Below the pieces are notes generated by a model. It was given only the letters and a program-made list of their open reading frames with translations, was not told the DNA's origin and ran no database searches. This document shows positions 27,421 through 39,244 of a DNA stretch of 64,000 nucleotides, one piece after another. The position numbers were made by a program, and so were the translations under genes. The stretch is from Oegoconia quadripuncta (taxonomy: Eukaryota; Arthropoda; Insecta; Lepidoptera; Autostichidae). Numbering within the stretch: the first letter of the stretch is position 1; each line of letters begins with the position of its first letter. Location: contig OX438741.1 in assembly GCA_949316235.1 (NCBI GenBank), forward strand, positions 41,058,067 to 41,122,066, given 5' to 3'.

Positions 27421-27526
27421 TTCGGACCTTTGTTTTAAAATTGACAGATTTTCTAGTAAAGGCCGTGACTTTTTGTAACAAATAGGTAAATTGTTTTAAA
27501 TATAGCATAGGTATTTAGTTATAAAA

Positions 27527-28600
27527 CCAACAATGGTGTCGATTCGAATGTACACCAACTAGACTAAACTACACTAAAATTAGCTTTAGTTAAGTCAAAT
27601 GACGTTTGCTATTCCAAAAATTACAAACTTAGCTAATTTGACAGGACTTGACTTATTTTAGTTTAATCGAATTCAACTTAGTTCAAATCATAATTTTGTT
27701 ATTCGGGATGACTAAATATCGTCTAAAATAAGAAACGTCAATTAACTTAATTTTACTCGATACATAATTTTGTAGCGACTAACCTAAGTAACTAAACAAT
27801 TGGAAATTCTAGTCGGATGTTTTGCAATAATACGTCAAAAGAACACAGGTTGAATAGATCGTAGAGTACATGGTTGGAGCTGTGGTACATAAATCTAAAA
27901 AGTTGTAGAGAATATTTTCGAAAAAGAGAACTACTAAATTAGATCGATTTTAAATTTTTCATAGTAACAGAAATATTCAGTAGATTCCTTAAAAATTCGA
28001 TACTTTGAAAATGTGTTCTACTAAGTTTTTAAATCATATATCCTGCACGTTTGTGTGATGAATACATCCATCATCGGTAAAAAGTTGAGTGTAGTGTATC
28101 TCCAGGCAAATTGTAATTGTTGTAAATTGTGTGATACCTACATAACAAAACTAACAATCCATGTATTGGGTCGTTACCTATGAAATTGGCGTTTTGTATG
28201 AAGAATTTCATTAATACTGTTTTCTCCATACAAACTTTGATTTTTTTTTGGGAACGGCAAATCCAAATTTAGCAAAACTTTGTGTGTATTATCGGGTAAC
28301 ATTAAGTTAAGTATAAGCAGCGTTGATTTTTAAAAGTAACCGCTTTATAAAAAAATCAGTATTCAGGACCTAATATATCCTGCACGTATAAAGTTGTATG
28401 GAAATCGATATATATTCATTTACAACAATTTGGACTTGACAAGTTTGTTTGTTGTTAACTACTAAGCCGTTTAAAATAAATCCTATTGTGATACAATGAG
28501 GCTTCCACGCGTTTTTATAAATAACCATATAATTTCTAAATCAATGGCCGCAAAATTATCAATTTAACGCATTTAAGTAATTGTTTATTGTAATCTAATA
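27527..28600. repeat. MITE remnants in mostly unique AT-rich sequence
   Basis: 27533-27575 has one end of the 'ggtgtcgattcgaatgtaca' MITE. 28168-28385 is a short deletion form of the gggtcgttacctatgaaatt MITE, with its right end at 'caggacctaatata'. The remainder shows nothing recognisable. Confidence 0.5.
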
Positions 28601-29280
28601 CCTATTACACATGTGAAAGGTTGGATGTTTGTGTGTCCAGTTTTTGTCCAGCAATATCGCAATAATACGTGGTCCGATTTGAGTGTGATTGTTTTATTGA
28701 AGACTAGCTTTCCGCCCGCGGCTTCGCCTGCGTGGAAAACTTTAACACGGATATGTTTAATTTGCTTATCCCCAGAGTGTTGAACGTAAACCAGAGGAGC
28801 CAGTCGTTGCGCTGTGAGATCAAGCAGGATGAGCGAAGTGTTGGCAGGGCGCACCGATGGAATAAAATCAGGTTCTTCGATTAACTAGTACATTGCAGAG
28901 AATATATATCCGCATTTACAATGCAATAATTACTTATACTTAGATTAATAAACAAGGATTAAATTGGAGGTTAGGTCACCTATTACAAAGGCCCGTCCGG
29001 TGTTCAGAAGAGGAAGCCATAGATAAAAGTGATGTCGTTCACAAACAACGTACTATCAAGTTTACGTTCAGGAACGTAACAATGTCCTTTCACTCGTTAA
29101 GATCAATAATGTAATAATTTTCCATCACCGGGAACTACTCGCTTTGTCGGAATCAAAAATGTCCTAGTCTTAATCCAGGGTATGTTCTACCTATATACCA
29201 CGATCATCCAAATATATTCATACGTTTCGCCGTGATTGAACAACAAACAAACAAACATCCAAATTTAGCTGTGGGGAAAG
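28600..29280. repeat. Two fragments of the LINE-like 'cgaaacgg' repeat with unassigned sequence between
   Basis: 28600-28760 (plus; 'tttccgcccgcggcttcgcc') and 29120-29280 (minus; 'acataccctg' block inverted) belong to the repeat described at 24645. 28780-29110 has no repeat or protein that I recognise. Confidence 0.35.
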
Positions 29281-29915
29281 ACCGCGGATATAAATACTAT
29301 CTTTGTTTTACAAAAACGAGCCGTTCGCGCAATTTATCAATTGAGACCTGCAGTGTCACTTAGAGATAGGTTTAAAGTGTATAACATTGTAACCTTTACG
29401 TCAGAGTACATTTATGAAAATCTAATGTATGTCAAACAAAATATAGCATCATTTAGGAAAAATAGTGATAGACATGATGTCAATACAAGAAATAAAGATA
29501 AACTTGCAGGTCACTCCGCAAAGTCAGTAATTCATTCAAAGGGTTATGTATACGCTTTTTCAATAAGGTTCCTGTTGGTATACAAAATCTTCCTCTCAAA
29601 AAATACTATAAAACAGAAACTTATTAATAAAGCATATTATAAAATATCAGACTATTTAGATGATACTCATCCCTGGACATATTCAGATTGTTCGCATGCC
29701 AGGCTATTTCACAATTAATAATGAAATATTAAAACCTTTATGTAAAATCAAAGCCTGATTTTAAAAGAGCAACCCTTCGAGTTTCTTGCTTGTTCTTCTC
29801 AGGGGAAAATTTCATTTTGAACAAGCAGTAGCTTAAAAAATGTAAAATTGACTATTTTAAGTGTGCTTACTCTGTGTAGCTACAAAATAAAACATTTTTG
29901 TCTTTGACTTTTGCA
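29280..29915 (+). mobile_element. LINE 3' end with RT C-terminus (family B)
   Basis: Reads YKYYLCFTKTSRSRNLSIE out of frame, then in frame SLRDRFKVYNIVTFTSEYIYENLMYVKQNIASFRKN in pieces, and YYKISDYLDDTHPWT. A small deletion removes the HISRLR codons. The tail ends aaataaaacatttttgtctttg. Dead and 5' truncated. Confidence 0.75.
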
Positions 29916-30176
29916 TTTATAATATTAGTTAGATATCCCGCACGACAATCCATACAAACATTTAAGTTCAAATCAGTACCCAGGTACTTGCTGATAATAA
30001 AAATATCCAAACAAATCCAAAGGGCTTAAGCTATCTGATTGCAATGTTGAATTATCCTATAAATAGCATTATTTCATTGTTAATTTAATCTGCATTGGTT
30101 AGTGAGATTATAACAAGTCATCCAACATGTGGAGAGGTAAGTATAATACTTATATTAAAAAAAGTCAATACCTCAA

Positions 30177-30605
30177 TAATATGGGTCTTTACCTACGAAA
30201 TTGGAGTTTTTTTTTCTTCGTTAATCATATGTACCAATTACTACGATTCTCAAAGCTATATCCAAATTTGTTTTTTATTTGGAAAATGGTATATTATTTC
30301 AAAGTTTCACATGAAATATTTTTTAATTTCTGGGCTAAATGACATAAAAAAAATTTGAACGGAGCTCTTTTCATGTGCTTCCCATAATCATTTCTTAGAT
30401 TCGCTGAAACTTTTATAGAGCGGTTACGTTTAAAAATTAACGCTGCCTATACTTAACTTAATGTTATCCGATAATAAACACAAAGTTTAGCTAAATTTGG
30501 ATTTGCCGTTCCCAAAAAAAAATAAAAAATGTTTGTATGGAGAAAACAGTCTTAATGAAATTCTTCATACAAAACGCCAATTTCATAGGTAAGGACCTAA
30601 TATAA
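30177..30605 (+). mobile_element. Complete ~420-bp MITE (gggtctttacctacgaaatt ... cataggtaaggacc)
   Basis: The ends are inverted repeats of about 28 bp (gggtctttacctacgaaatt against ggtccttacctatgaaattg from the right). 'taatat' occurs on both sides, but the same letters follow other copies, so I do not call it a target duplication. Short open frames inside are incidental. Partial copies at 11.2, 24.8, 28.2, 40.8 and 43.4 kb. Confidence 0.8.
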
Positions 30606-30711
30606 AGAAAGTATCACCTATTAGTATCTTTATTGATAAACTTTTGTATAAAATGACTTAAACACAAATTAATAACTATTTAAGTGTTTAAAAACAAAAA
30701 AATCGGACAGA

Positions 30712-31048
30712 TTTTTTTTTATACACAACGGTTTGGTACTTCACCTCAATCACACCTGATGTTAAGTGAAGATGAGGTCGAAGGTGGGAGCGTAGGTACT
30801 GACCCGCAAACTCCAACACATTTGGGGGACTGGCTATCTTATCTCTGATAACCGGAACACAACAATGCTATTAACATTGTAGCTTGGCGGCTGATTTAGA
30901 TAAGATTGTGTTAGCTGTCCAGGCGGACATTTAAAATGCCCTACCACCAACCAAACCGAGTACTTAAACATGTACCCCGCTGGGGATCGAACCCGCGACC
31001 TCCGAATCGTAAACTTAATGTTGTTTACATTGAGCCACGGAGACGGTT
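30712..31048 (-). mobile_element. tRNA-derived SINE (family 2), complete
   Basis: The minus strand starts ccgtctccgtggctcaatgt and has ggtcgcgggttcgatcccca, a full body, and an end in the tataaaaaaaa run. Confidence 0.85.
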
Positions 31049-31202
31049 AAAATTTTAAATGTCATCAATATTTATAAATAGCTGTGTATTGTTTATGATC
31101 GGTCATTTTATTCGTTGCTGTTGAACAGAGAGGATTAAAAGAAAGTGTACCGTCTATCTAATTTCTGTTCCTGATCCGATGTCCGTTTACACTACACATT
31201 AT

Positions 31203-31560
31203 AATCAGGTTCCAGTGGACATTCAAATTTACCTTTAAATAAATTCAAAACCATCATAAAACAGACATTATTTACCAAAGGCTACTATAAAATTTCTGAC
31301 TATCTGGATGATAAGCAAGCATGGACATAGACCGCTCGGTGATCAGTCTAATTACACAATACAATATAATTGTAACCCAGACTTATTTAAAAGAGCAACC
31401 CTTGAGTTTCTCGCTCGTTCTTCTCTGGGGAATCAGCTTTGTGAATGAGCAATAATGTCAAAACTTTAATAATAAGATAAAAATGTGACGTTTTCAAGTG
31501 ATAATTTTTATCGTACGAAATAAATATTTTTTTTGATTTTGATTTGATTTTGACTATGTA
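31203..31560 (+). mobile_element. LINE 3' end (family B), strongly truncated
   Basis: Starts at 'aatcaggttccagtggacat', encodes a piece of YYKISDYLDDKQAWT, then the 3' UTR 'cttgagtttctcgctcgttc' and a gattttgatttgatttt tail. Confidence 0.7.
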
Positions 31561-31794
31561 AATATTAGTCCAGTAAAGAAACGATTTTTACTTCCTATAT
31601 AATTTTAAAATAGATTTTTTACACATGGATAGAGTACATACCTGTCAGTGATAATAATATTCAAATTCATTGATTGTTCTCACCACAATTCACAAAATTA
31701 CCAATGATTTTATTGATTTAATGAATTTCTTTTTATTTTATTCAGGACAACTAACAGCTACACAATACAATTATGTTTTATAATCTTATATGTA

Positions 31795-32110
31795 GATGGT
31801 GTCGATTCGGATGTACACCAACTAAACTAAACTAAAACCAGTTTTACAGTAGTAGTGTCTCTTTCGCCCTGGAACAGTACGATGCGACGGCGCCACTCCA
31901 AAACTGGTTTTAGTTTAGTTGGTGTTAACCTTCGATGTTTGGTTGACATATTTGTAATATTTTCGAACTCATCGCACAACTGTACATTCGATCTTATGGC
32001 TTTCGTATATTTGTCTTTTCGATTAAATGGCCCATCGGCTAAATGGCGTTTCGTTCATATGGCACTTCGATTATCTGGCTTTCGCTTATATGTCTTTCGA
32101 AATCGGGTCC
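31795..32110. repeat. MITE (ggtgtcgattcgg family) followed by degenerate ~16-bp repeats
   Basis: 31798-31925 has the left TIR, the internal 'ctggaacagtacgatgcgac' block and most of the right TIR. From 31987 to 32095, units of the type ttcgattatatggctt repeat about eight times with drift ('cttatggctttcgtatattt', 'aaatggcgtttcgttcatat'). Confidence 0.6.
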
Positions 32111-32424
32111 TAAACGCAATCTTGAAGTTCCTAATTTCTTGCAGAAGGATAAGAGTACCCATCAATAATAGAATAAAAATGTTTTCTGTAGCTTGCTTTA
32201 GGTATAGTATAAGTATTTTAGTTATAAAATCTACAATATGAAATTAAAGTTATGTACGTGTAGTTAAATCGGATTAGAAGAAGCTGGGCTTGTAGTATGT
32301 TGAGTTTCAAATTGTTTTTGTCAAAGGCATCCAAAAACAAAGCCATCACCCATCGTGATTCACCCCCACTGCATTCCTCGCACTTAAAAAAGGAAAACTT
32401 TGTGAAAAAATAATAAGAATAAGA

Positions 32425-32640
32425 ATGGTGGATGGTATGTTGGTAGGGGCGACCACGGCGAACGTCCCATGATCAAATCGCGGACGTCTTAAAGAATGGC
32501 CAAGTCAAGAGTACCCAAAACCGACGGGCATGTATGAACAACCTTATTAGAGTGAAGGAAGCAGAAGAGGTGTGTCAGGATCGTAGCAAGTGGAAGTCTG
32601 TGGTCAGGCGTGACATTATGTATTATGTATGTATGTATAT
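32425..32640 (+). mobile_element. LINE 3' end (RTE-like)
   Basis: 'gttggtaggggcgaccacgg' through 'gtggaagtctgtggtcaggcg' and a tail of atgtatgtatgta matches the inverse of the minus-strand fragment at 42.31-42.8 kb. 32640-33100 holds nothing else recognisable. Confidence 0.5.
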
Positions 32641-33099
32641 TTAAAAATACAAATAAACTGCTATTTCTGCATTCGTTGTGCAGATATAGTTTGAAAAGAA
32701 AAAGAAAGTATTTATTTGGATTTCTGTTATAAGAGTATTTTATACATAAGTTTACAATACCTATACTAAATCCAAAAAGGTCTCCACTCAGCATGTGTCG
32801 GGTTGGAGCAACCACGACGCTGGTATTCTGTGGAGCCGAAAGGCAGAGTGTTGCCACTGTACCACTTAATATTAACACAACTCTCTATATCAACTACCCA
32901 TAAACATCTATTTTTTACTTAATGTAATTGTAGTGCTTTCTTAACTAATATTGAAATACATATCTATCTATTGTAGATATATTGACACAGAAATGAATTA
33001 AAACTTGTCATAACAAAGCTAATAAACAAGCACTATTTTGCCATCGACTTACTAAGAAGAACACTATTTCCATACACTACACTATTTTCCATAAAATTA

Positions 33100-34960
33100 T
33101 TCACTCGTGTGTAATATATCATCCCTCATGTGATCCCTCTACCTAAACTGTCTGAACCTAGATCCTTCTCAGACTTTCGTCCCATTTCCATTTTACCCTT
33201 TCTTTCCAAAGCTTTGGAGCAGATGGTGCACAAGCAACTGGCTGATTTTTTGGTCACTAATAACTCACTAAATCCATTTCAATCTGGTTTCCGCCCCGGC
33301 CATAGCACTGCTACTGCCTTACTGAAGGTGACAGATGATATTCGGTATGGAATGGATAATAAATTACTTACCATCCTAATTCTTCTCGATTTCAGCAGTG
33401 CATTTAACTCTGTGGATTTCGACATAATGCTGGGTATCCTTCGGTCTATCAATATTTCAGAGTCATCTATTGCTTGGTTCAACTCTTATCTTCGGGGTCG
33501 CTCGCAATGCGTCCGCTCGGAGGATGTCTCCTCCAACTGGTGCGACCTTGTTGCGGGCGTTCCTCAGGGTGGCGTCCTATCTCCGTTACTTTTCTCTCTA
33601 TTCATCAACACTCTTTCCAATGTTATCTCCTCAAATTTTCACTTCTACGCAGACGATGTGCAGATATATCGCCATTTCAATGTTGCTACTGTCGATGACG
33701 CTGTGGCTGCGATTAACGAGGATCTAACACGAATTAATGTTTGGGCTAAGACCTTTGGTTTGCTAGTGAATCCCCGTAAGTCTCAAGCTATGATTATTGG
33801 TAGTAGATACATGCACAATTTAGTTCAACAGTCCATAATACCCCCCATCATGCTTGATGGCGTTGCTATAGAATTAACCAACACTGCTAAGAACCTCGGT
33901 GTGATGTTTGACAACAATCTGTCATGGAGGGCCCATTGTGATATGTTAAGTAAAAAGGTCCATTTCTCTTTTCACTGCCTCAAACGGCTTCAAAATTTTT
34001 TACCTCTAAATACCAAAATAGTTTTGGCTCAGTCTTTACTGCTGCCTATTATTGACTATGCCGATGTTTGCATGCTGGATGTAACTGAAGAACTGTTAGA
34101 CAAGTTAGAAAGACTCCAAAATCTCTGCATACGCTTTATTTTCGGCTTACGTAAATTTGACCATGTCTCTCAGTACCGATCTCAACTCAAGTGGTTACCT
34201 ATTCGACTCCGTAGAGAGAGTCATATTCTGTGTCTTCTTTTCAAAGTTCTTTTCAATCCATCTTCGCCAAGATATTTAAGTGAGCGATTCCATTTCATGC
34301 GTTCTCCTTCCAAACTTTCTCGTTCTCACATGGCTTCCCTCCTACGCTTTCCCAATACTCCGACTACGGAATATTACAATTACTCCTTCTCCATGCATGC
34401 AGTCAGATTATGGAATGCACTTCCCACTGATATACGTGATAGCCAATCCCTACCCATTTTTAAAACTCGACTAAAGGAACACTATCTCAAGTTGTCTCAG
34501 TAACTCAGTCAGCCTATTTATAGATATCTATATAAGTATTTGATGTATTTGATATATTATATATATTATACGTAGGTATTTATTAATATGTATTTTAGTA
34601 TGTAGGCCTTTATATTATGTATATATTGTGTTTAATATCTATATATTTTTTGTCTTATAAAATAATTTTATATTCAAACCATTATTGCTATAAATCTCAA
34701 TGTTTTATCTTTTGTCAATTGTGTTCCTATGACAGTGATGTTTTGTTAATGTTTTGTTCTATATTTGTAAGTATCGCTCTTTGTCTGCAATAAAATATTT
34801 TAATTTCATTTTTCCTTCCGAGGGTTTGCTGGAAGAAATCTCTTACAGAGATAAGCTCGCCTTTTGTGTATTGTAATTTCTGTCCTATGTTTGTTTAATG
34901 TATGTTTGTATACTTATATATGCAATAAAGTGTTAAAATAAATAAATAAATAAATAATAT
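33100..34960 (+). mobile_element. 5'-truncated non-LTR retrotransposon
   Basis: The body is an open RT frame (33130-34503), a ~450-bp 3' UTR with 'ctggaagaaatctcttacag' and 'gataagctcgccttttgtgt', and an (aaat)n tail at 34937-34957. The 5' end is lost inside the RT domain. Related tails on the minus strand at 38.1 and 60.6 kb. It may sit in the intron upstream of the exon at 35004. Confidence 0.88.
33130..34503 (+). CDS. Reverse transcriptase (C-terminal 457 residues of LINE ORF2)
   Basis: Open for 457 codons. RT blocks in order: FSDFRPISILPFLSKALEQM; motif A LLDFSSAFNSVD; YLRGRSQCV; motif B GVPQGGVLSPLLFSLFIN; motif C YADD (FYADDVQIY); then the thumb and C-terminus KNLGVMFDNNLSW, VRLWNALPTDIRDS and FKTRLKEHYLKLSQ. 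It would copy the element's RNA by target-primed reverse transcription, but the endonuclease and ORF1 are gone, so this copy cannot act alone. Clade CR1/Jockey-like by overall layout; not resolved further. The true protein start is upstream of the truncation. ATG at 33130 is simply the first in frame. Confidence 0.9.
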   Translation: MIPLPKLSEPRSFSDFRPISILPFLSKALEQMVHKQLADFLVTNNSLNPFQSGFRPGHSTATALLKVTDDIRYGMDNKLLTILILLDFSSAFNSVDFDIMLGILRSINISESSIAWFNSYLRGRSQCVRSEDVSSNWCDLVAGVPQGGVLSPLLFSLFINTLSNVISSNFHFYADDVQIYRHFNVATVDDAVAAINEDLTRINVWAKTFGLLVNPRKSQAMIIGSRYMHNLVQQSIIPPIMLDGVAIELTNTAKNLGVMFDNNLSWRAHCDMLSKKVHFSFHCLKRLQNFLPLNTKIVLAQSLLLPIIDYADVCMLDVTEELLDKLERLQNLCIRFIFGLRKFDHVSQYRSQLKWLPIRLRRESHILCLLFKVLFNPSSPRYLSERFHFMRSPSKLSRSHMASLLRFPNTPTTEYYNYSFSMHAVRLWNALPTDIRDSQSLPIFKTRLKEHYLKLSQ

Positions 34961-35003
34961 AGTTGAAGACATCTGTGGTCAAGATAGGTATTTTTCTTTC
35001 CAG

Positions 35004-35824
35004 TACTTGCGAACATCTTTACAATAATGTTCCTGTGCATTACACCTTCATTTGAAGTTACAAGATTCAATACAGAACGAAACTATCCAACATCTATCGA
35101 AAATAAACATACAATTGAAGAACCTGAAGTACCCACTGCTGGAGTCATTGAAGAACTTAACAACATTGAAATAAACGAAGGAATCAGTAAATATGTTGTT
35201 AAACGTGAAATTGTAAATCTCCCGCTGGCAGCAAAACTGTGGTCTTATCTTGAGTATATGTTCAAATGCTTTTTAGAATTACTACGTAATCTGATTTCCC
35301 AGACACGATTTTCCAAAACTATCGATGACATAGAAAATGCTATTGCTATTTATAAAATGTACAATAAGTATGTCTCATTGTTTACTTTCCCTTACCTAAA
35401 TAATAACCCACAGGATGATTCCAAAAATACTGATACAGGAACAGATAAGAGTTCTGTGGATACTTATTTACTCAAACCTATGTCAAAGTTAACAATACCG
35501 TTCTTTGGCATGATTGGATTATATCCAAATACTTCTGATATTGAAAAGAATAGTGTTAATAATAAAGAAATAGTTACAACCGTAGACGTTGTTGATAGAA
35601 GTGGATTTGTATTTCAAAGTGATGCAACTGGTAACGTTAAAGATGGTTCAAATAATTTAATCGAAACAATGAGTGAAAATACCAATTTAAATAATGTAAG
35701 GGAAAGAAGTAATTCAAGTGAGGTTTTAGATGCTATAACAGACCTTTCCTATAAAGAAAATGTAGTTGGAAATGTAATTAAAATTGGTGATGGAAACAGC
35801 AAAGAAAGTTTAACTTCCGGATAA
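35004..35824 (+). CDS. Unrecognised, possibly secreted protein (last exon)
   Basis: The exon follows a good acceptor (tttttctttccag, 35003) and reads on to TAA at 35822-35824 with no family that I recognise. In the frame from the acceptor (two bases, then LANIFTIMFLCITPSFEVTR) a hydrophobic stretch resembles a signal peptide. It fits a phase-1 intron after an ATG-bearing exon, as in the mucin gene. An in-frame ATG at 35027 would also start within it. The rest is rich in Asn, Asp, Ser and Thr, with one amphipathic stretch (AAKLWSYLEYMFKCFLELLR) and only two Cys. A poly(A) signal aataaa occurs at about 35876. The upstream exon was not found. A real gene is likely but not proven. Confidence 0.45.
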
Positions 35825-36019
35825 GCAAGCAAGGTAATAAGGAAAATCAACCAAGATTCTATTCTGAAAAGTAATAATAAAGAAAATACTGCAATTAAAA
35901 GGAATATAGCATCTTATTTATTTATAACCAGATATTGTGACAAAAATTATTCGTTTTAAGTGGCTGAATTAATTATTACTGAATATATATTCAATCTTAT
36001 CTTGTAAATGCATAACATT

Positions 36020-36820
36020 TCATTAATCTCAAAATTTACTCGTGGAACAAAGAACAAGCAGATTATCGTTTGGACGTTTTTATGATTTGTGCTGGATACG
36101 TTCGAAGGCCTAACGTGAACTTTTCCCTGATGATAGACGTAAAATGACGTGTTCCAATTATCATAGCAGTTACGTAGTACTGGAGTAGCATTGCCGCTGC
36201 ACTAAATGAGTCGACATAGCACTGGCAAACGTAGCTGTCGTAGCACTGACGTAGCACGGACAATGGTTCTGACGCCATACCGACGTATCTGGCACATTAG
36301 GACGTGTAGCAGTGAACACTAATATCCCTACCGTAGCACCTATTAGAAGTGTGTTTCCGCGAAAAGGTTTGGCTTGGCTTCTCCAATACACGTCTATTCA
36401 TTTAAAGAACTTTTGGATCATGAAGTGGAAATAATAAATTGTGTAATATATTTATCTGACTTGAATTACGTAATATATTTTATTTTATGATTTTAATAGC
36501 AGTGAATGTTATCGACTTTAATTATGCAAATGAATTTAATTTTTTATTTGTAAACGTGTATTTACTATTTAGTTTTTGTAAATATGTACAAAATTCTTTG
36601 TGTACTTATGGTCTAAATTACAAAAATGAATGTATACATACTTATATGTATCTGTGCAATAAAGACATATACAATAAATAATAATAATAATAAAAATGTA
36701 TTTAATATCCAAATAATAATCTATTTATATAAATAACTGTAATAGCTTTAAGAATTATAAATATTTGTATGCCATTACAAGTGGCTGAATAGGCGATATA
36801 ACTTATAACTATAATTTAAC
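36020..36820. other. Unassigned; degenerate tacgtagcac-type repeats
   Basis: 36150-36330 has loosely repeated 'gtagcactg' / 'acgtagcac' elements. Minus-strand open frames here have no recognisable domain. 36400-36820 is AT-rich with short AAT runs and nothing supported. Confidence 0.3.
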
Positions 36821-36824
36821 CGCG

Positions 36825-37196
36825 TTCCTGGCGCGGGTTCGATCCCCAGCGGGGTATATATTTAGTACTCGATTTGGTAGTTGCGCATAAAAAATAATAA
36901 TAATTATAATTATAAATTAATAGGACATGTTTTAATTAAACTAATATATTGTTATTAGACGTTATTTCTCTAAATTGTGAATTAATTAAATTTCAGCGGG
37001 GTTCATGTTTAAGTACTCGGCTTGGTTGGTGGAAGGGCATTAAATGTCCGCCTGGCTAGCTACCACCATCTTATCTAAATCTGCCGCCAAGCAGCAATGT
37101 TAAGCATTGTTGTGTTTCCGGGTCAGCACGCTTCCAGCTTCGACCTCATCTTCACTTAACATCAGGTGTGATTGAGGTCAAGTACCAACCCGTTGG
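36825..37196 (+). mobile_element. SINE (family 2), interrupted
   Basis: 36833-36890 has 'gcgggttcgatccccagcgg'; after ~110 bp of AT-rich insert the body resumes at 36998 ('ggggttcatgtttaagtact') and runs to 'gtcaagtaccaacccgttg'. Confidence 0.7.
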
Positions 37197-37360
37197 GCAA
37201 TAAAAGCAATAGAAAGAAATAGAAAATTAATTTAATCGAGAATGACTGACATGGTATTTGTATTGATTATATGTAAAACGAAGGACATACTAATCGTGTA
37301 ATTTAATTTGTATTTTTATTGTTTAACGAAGGACAGGCTAATTATAGTTTTGCATGCTAT

Positions 37361-37507
37361 TGGTGTCGATTCGGATGTACACCAACTAAACTAAAACCAG
37401 TTTTGGAGTGGTGCCGTCGCATCGTACTGTTCCAGGGAGAAAGAGACAGTACTACTTTAAAAGTAGTTTTAGTTTAGTTTAGTTTGTGTACATCCGAATT
37501 GACACCA
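37361..37507. mobile_element. 147-bp MITE, nearly palindromic
   Basis: The ends tggtgtcgattcggatgtac and (reverse of the right end) tggtgtcaattcggatgtac continue as about 45-bp inverted repeats with 'ctaaactaaaaccag' steps. The core is 'gccgtcgcatcgtactgttc'. Other copies at 31.8 and 56.4 kb. Confidence 0.85.
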
Positions 37508-37599
37508 ATGTATATGGCTGATTTAGGTGATACAATTTATACTATTTTACCAATTATTTTACTTACCCTAATCATTGCAAATAAATGTATTCTATTCTA

Positions 37600-37945
37600 C
37601 TCTACCATACTGTTCGAGCTAATACCCGCTGCTCAATTTAACCGATACACTTCTCGTCGAAAATTAAATTTCCATCCACATCACCTGGATGAGTGGAAGT
37701 CTACCACTGTACGTTTCTCAAGAAACTTCTTACCACGCACGACCACCCTGTGGAACGGGCTTCCGGCAGCGGTATTCCCGAACGAGTACGACATTGGAAC
37801 CTTCAAGAAACGAACCTACACCTTCCTCAAAGGCCGGCAACGCATCTGTGACCCTTTTGGTGTTGCGGGTGTCCATGGGCGGCGGCGATTGCTTTCCATC
37901 AGGTGACACGCATGCTCGTTTGCCGCCCTCTCATATTAAAAAAAA
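37600..37945 (+). pseudogene. LINE RT C-terminus (family C)
   Basis: Open frame with [20 protein letters not shown], then [38 protein letters not shown] and [12 protein letters not shown] and a stop, then 'cgtttgccgccctctcatat' and an A run. 5'-truncated; inverted relatives near 56.6 kb, a plus copy at 56.04 kb. Confidence 0.75.
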
Positions 37946-38064
37946 ATTACTATATTAATACTTTGTTCTGCTCTGCTCTACTCTATTCTATTGTATTATG
38001 GATACCAGATGTTTGATAAACTACACAAATACATTTTATTTTGTAAATTAATACATACACCGGA

Positions 38065-38740
38065 TGACTTTTTCTACCGTAAGGAAAAAATAGTGCATAT
38101 TTGTTTAGTGAAATAGAAGTTTGTTTGTTTGTTTGTAAACGCTTTATTGTACAAAAAGGCAATACATTAATTTTGCATTGATACATAAATTGAGTACAAC
38201 GGCGGACTTATCCCAAAGAGGGATTTCTTCCAGTCGACATTGGGTTAGTTAGAAAACAGCAGATTGGGCGTATACAAATTACAGCAAATTCAAACTAAAG
38301 CAAATACCTACACTACACACTAATAAATATATATTATATATATATATATATAAAAGTAATAAGAATAATATATAATAATACATAACTATACCTCAATAAA
38401 ATATATACCTATACATACTAATAATACATATAAATAAATATGTATATAAATAAGGAAATACTTAAAGAGAGGATTTAACATGGAGTGGTCATTCATCAAA
38501 AGAAGTTATTGGGTTTTTTTTTTCATTCGAAATTTATTTGGAACTCATATTTTCTCCAAGTTTTGTTAATTTATTTAATTTAATGGTGTAATTATGCGGA
38601 ATAGGCTACAAACGCGATCGTTAAATGACAAAATTAACGCGTTAATTGATAATGGTTTTGAAAAAAAAATTAAACTACCTATGTCAATAACTTCTACTTA
38701 GCTAATATGCTCTATTTTTTTCCTTGCGGTAAAAAAACTC
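38065..38740. mobile_element. MITE relative of 4525 carrying a LINE 3' UTR insertion
   Basis: Outer ends 'taccgtaaggaaaaaatag' (38074) and 'tttttttccttgcggta' (38730) match the MITE at 4525. Between them lies the minus-strand 3' end of a LINE ('gggatttcttccag' inverse of the 34.83-kb tail), at about 38117-38470, with AT microsatellite at 38330-38353. Confidence 0.55.
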
Positions 38741-38744
38741 ATCA

Positions 38745-39055
38745 TCATCAGCCCGTAAACATCCCACTGCAGGGTTATAGGCCTTCCCTCGTATATGAGG
38801 GAGTATGGGCCATAGTCCACCACGCTGGCCCAATGCGGGTTGGGGACTTCACATGCCTTAAGAATTTTTACTTGTCAGGCATGCAGGTTTCCTCACGATG
38901 TTTTCGTTCACAGTTTAAGAGAGCAGTCGGATAAATGCACATAAGTAATTAAATTAAATTTAAAACTCATTGGTACATGGCCTGCCTGGGAATCGAACCC
39001 GGACCTCCTAAATTGGAAGACCGCGTCTTAACCACTGAGCCACCGACGCTCCTTA
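38745..39055 (-). mobile_element. tRNA-derived SINE (family 3), complete
   Basis: The minus strand starts gagcgtcggtggctcagtgg then ttaagacgcggtcttcc (A box) and has ggttcgattcccaggcag (B box). The body has 'gaggaaacctgcatgcctga', and the 3' part is 'ccctgcagtgggatgtttac'. Confidence 0.8.
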
Positions 39056-39244
39056 CCGCTCCGACTTAAAAAACTCATCCGGTATAAATGAAAAACATCC
39101 ATAATTCGGGACACATGTCTGTATACATTATACAAATAAATAAAAAATAAATATTTGGGTCACCTACATCAAGCATCTAGTCCCAAACTAAGCAAGGCTT
39201 GTACTATGGATACTAGATAACGCATGAACATACATAAATATATA

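Noticed and set aside
30177..30605. TAATAT on both sides of the MITE as a 6-bp target duplication
   Set aside because: The same letters follow the right end in other copies at 11.2 and 28.4 kb, so they are probably part of the element.
36063..36391. Minus-strand frames of 71-73 codons with a hydrophobic stretch (NTLLIGATVGILVF)
   Set aside because: Two overlapping frames over degenerate repeats; no start context, splice sites or family that I recognise.
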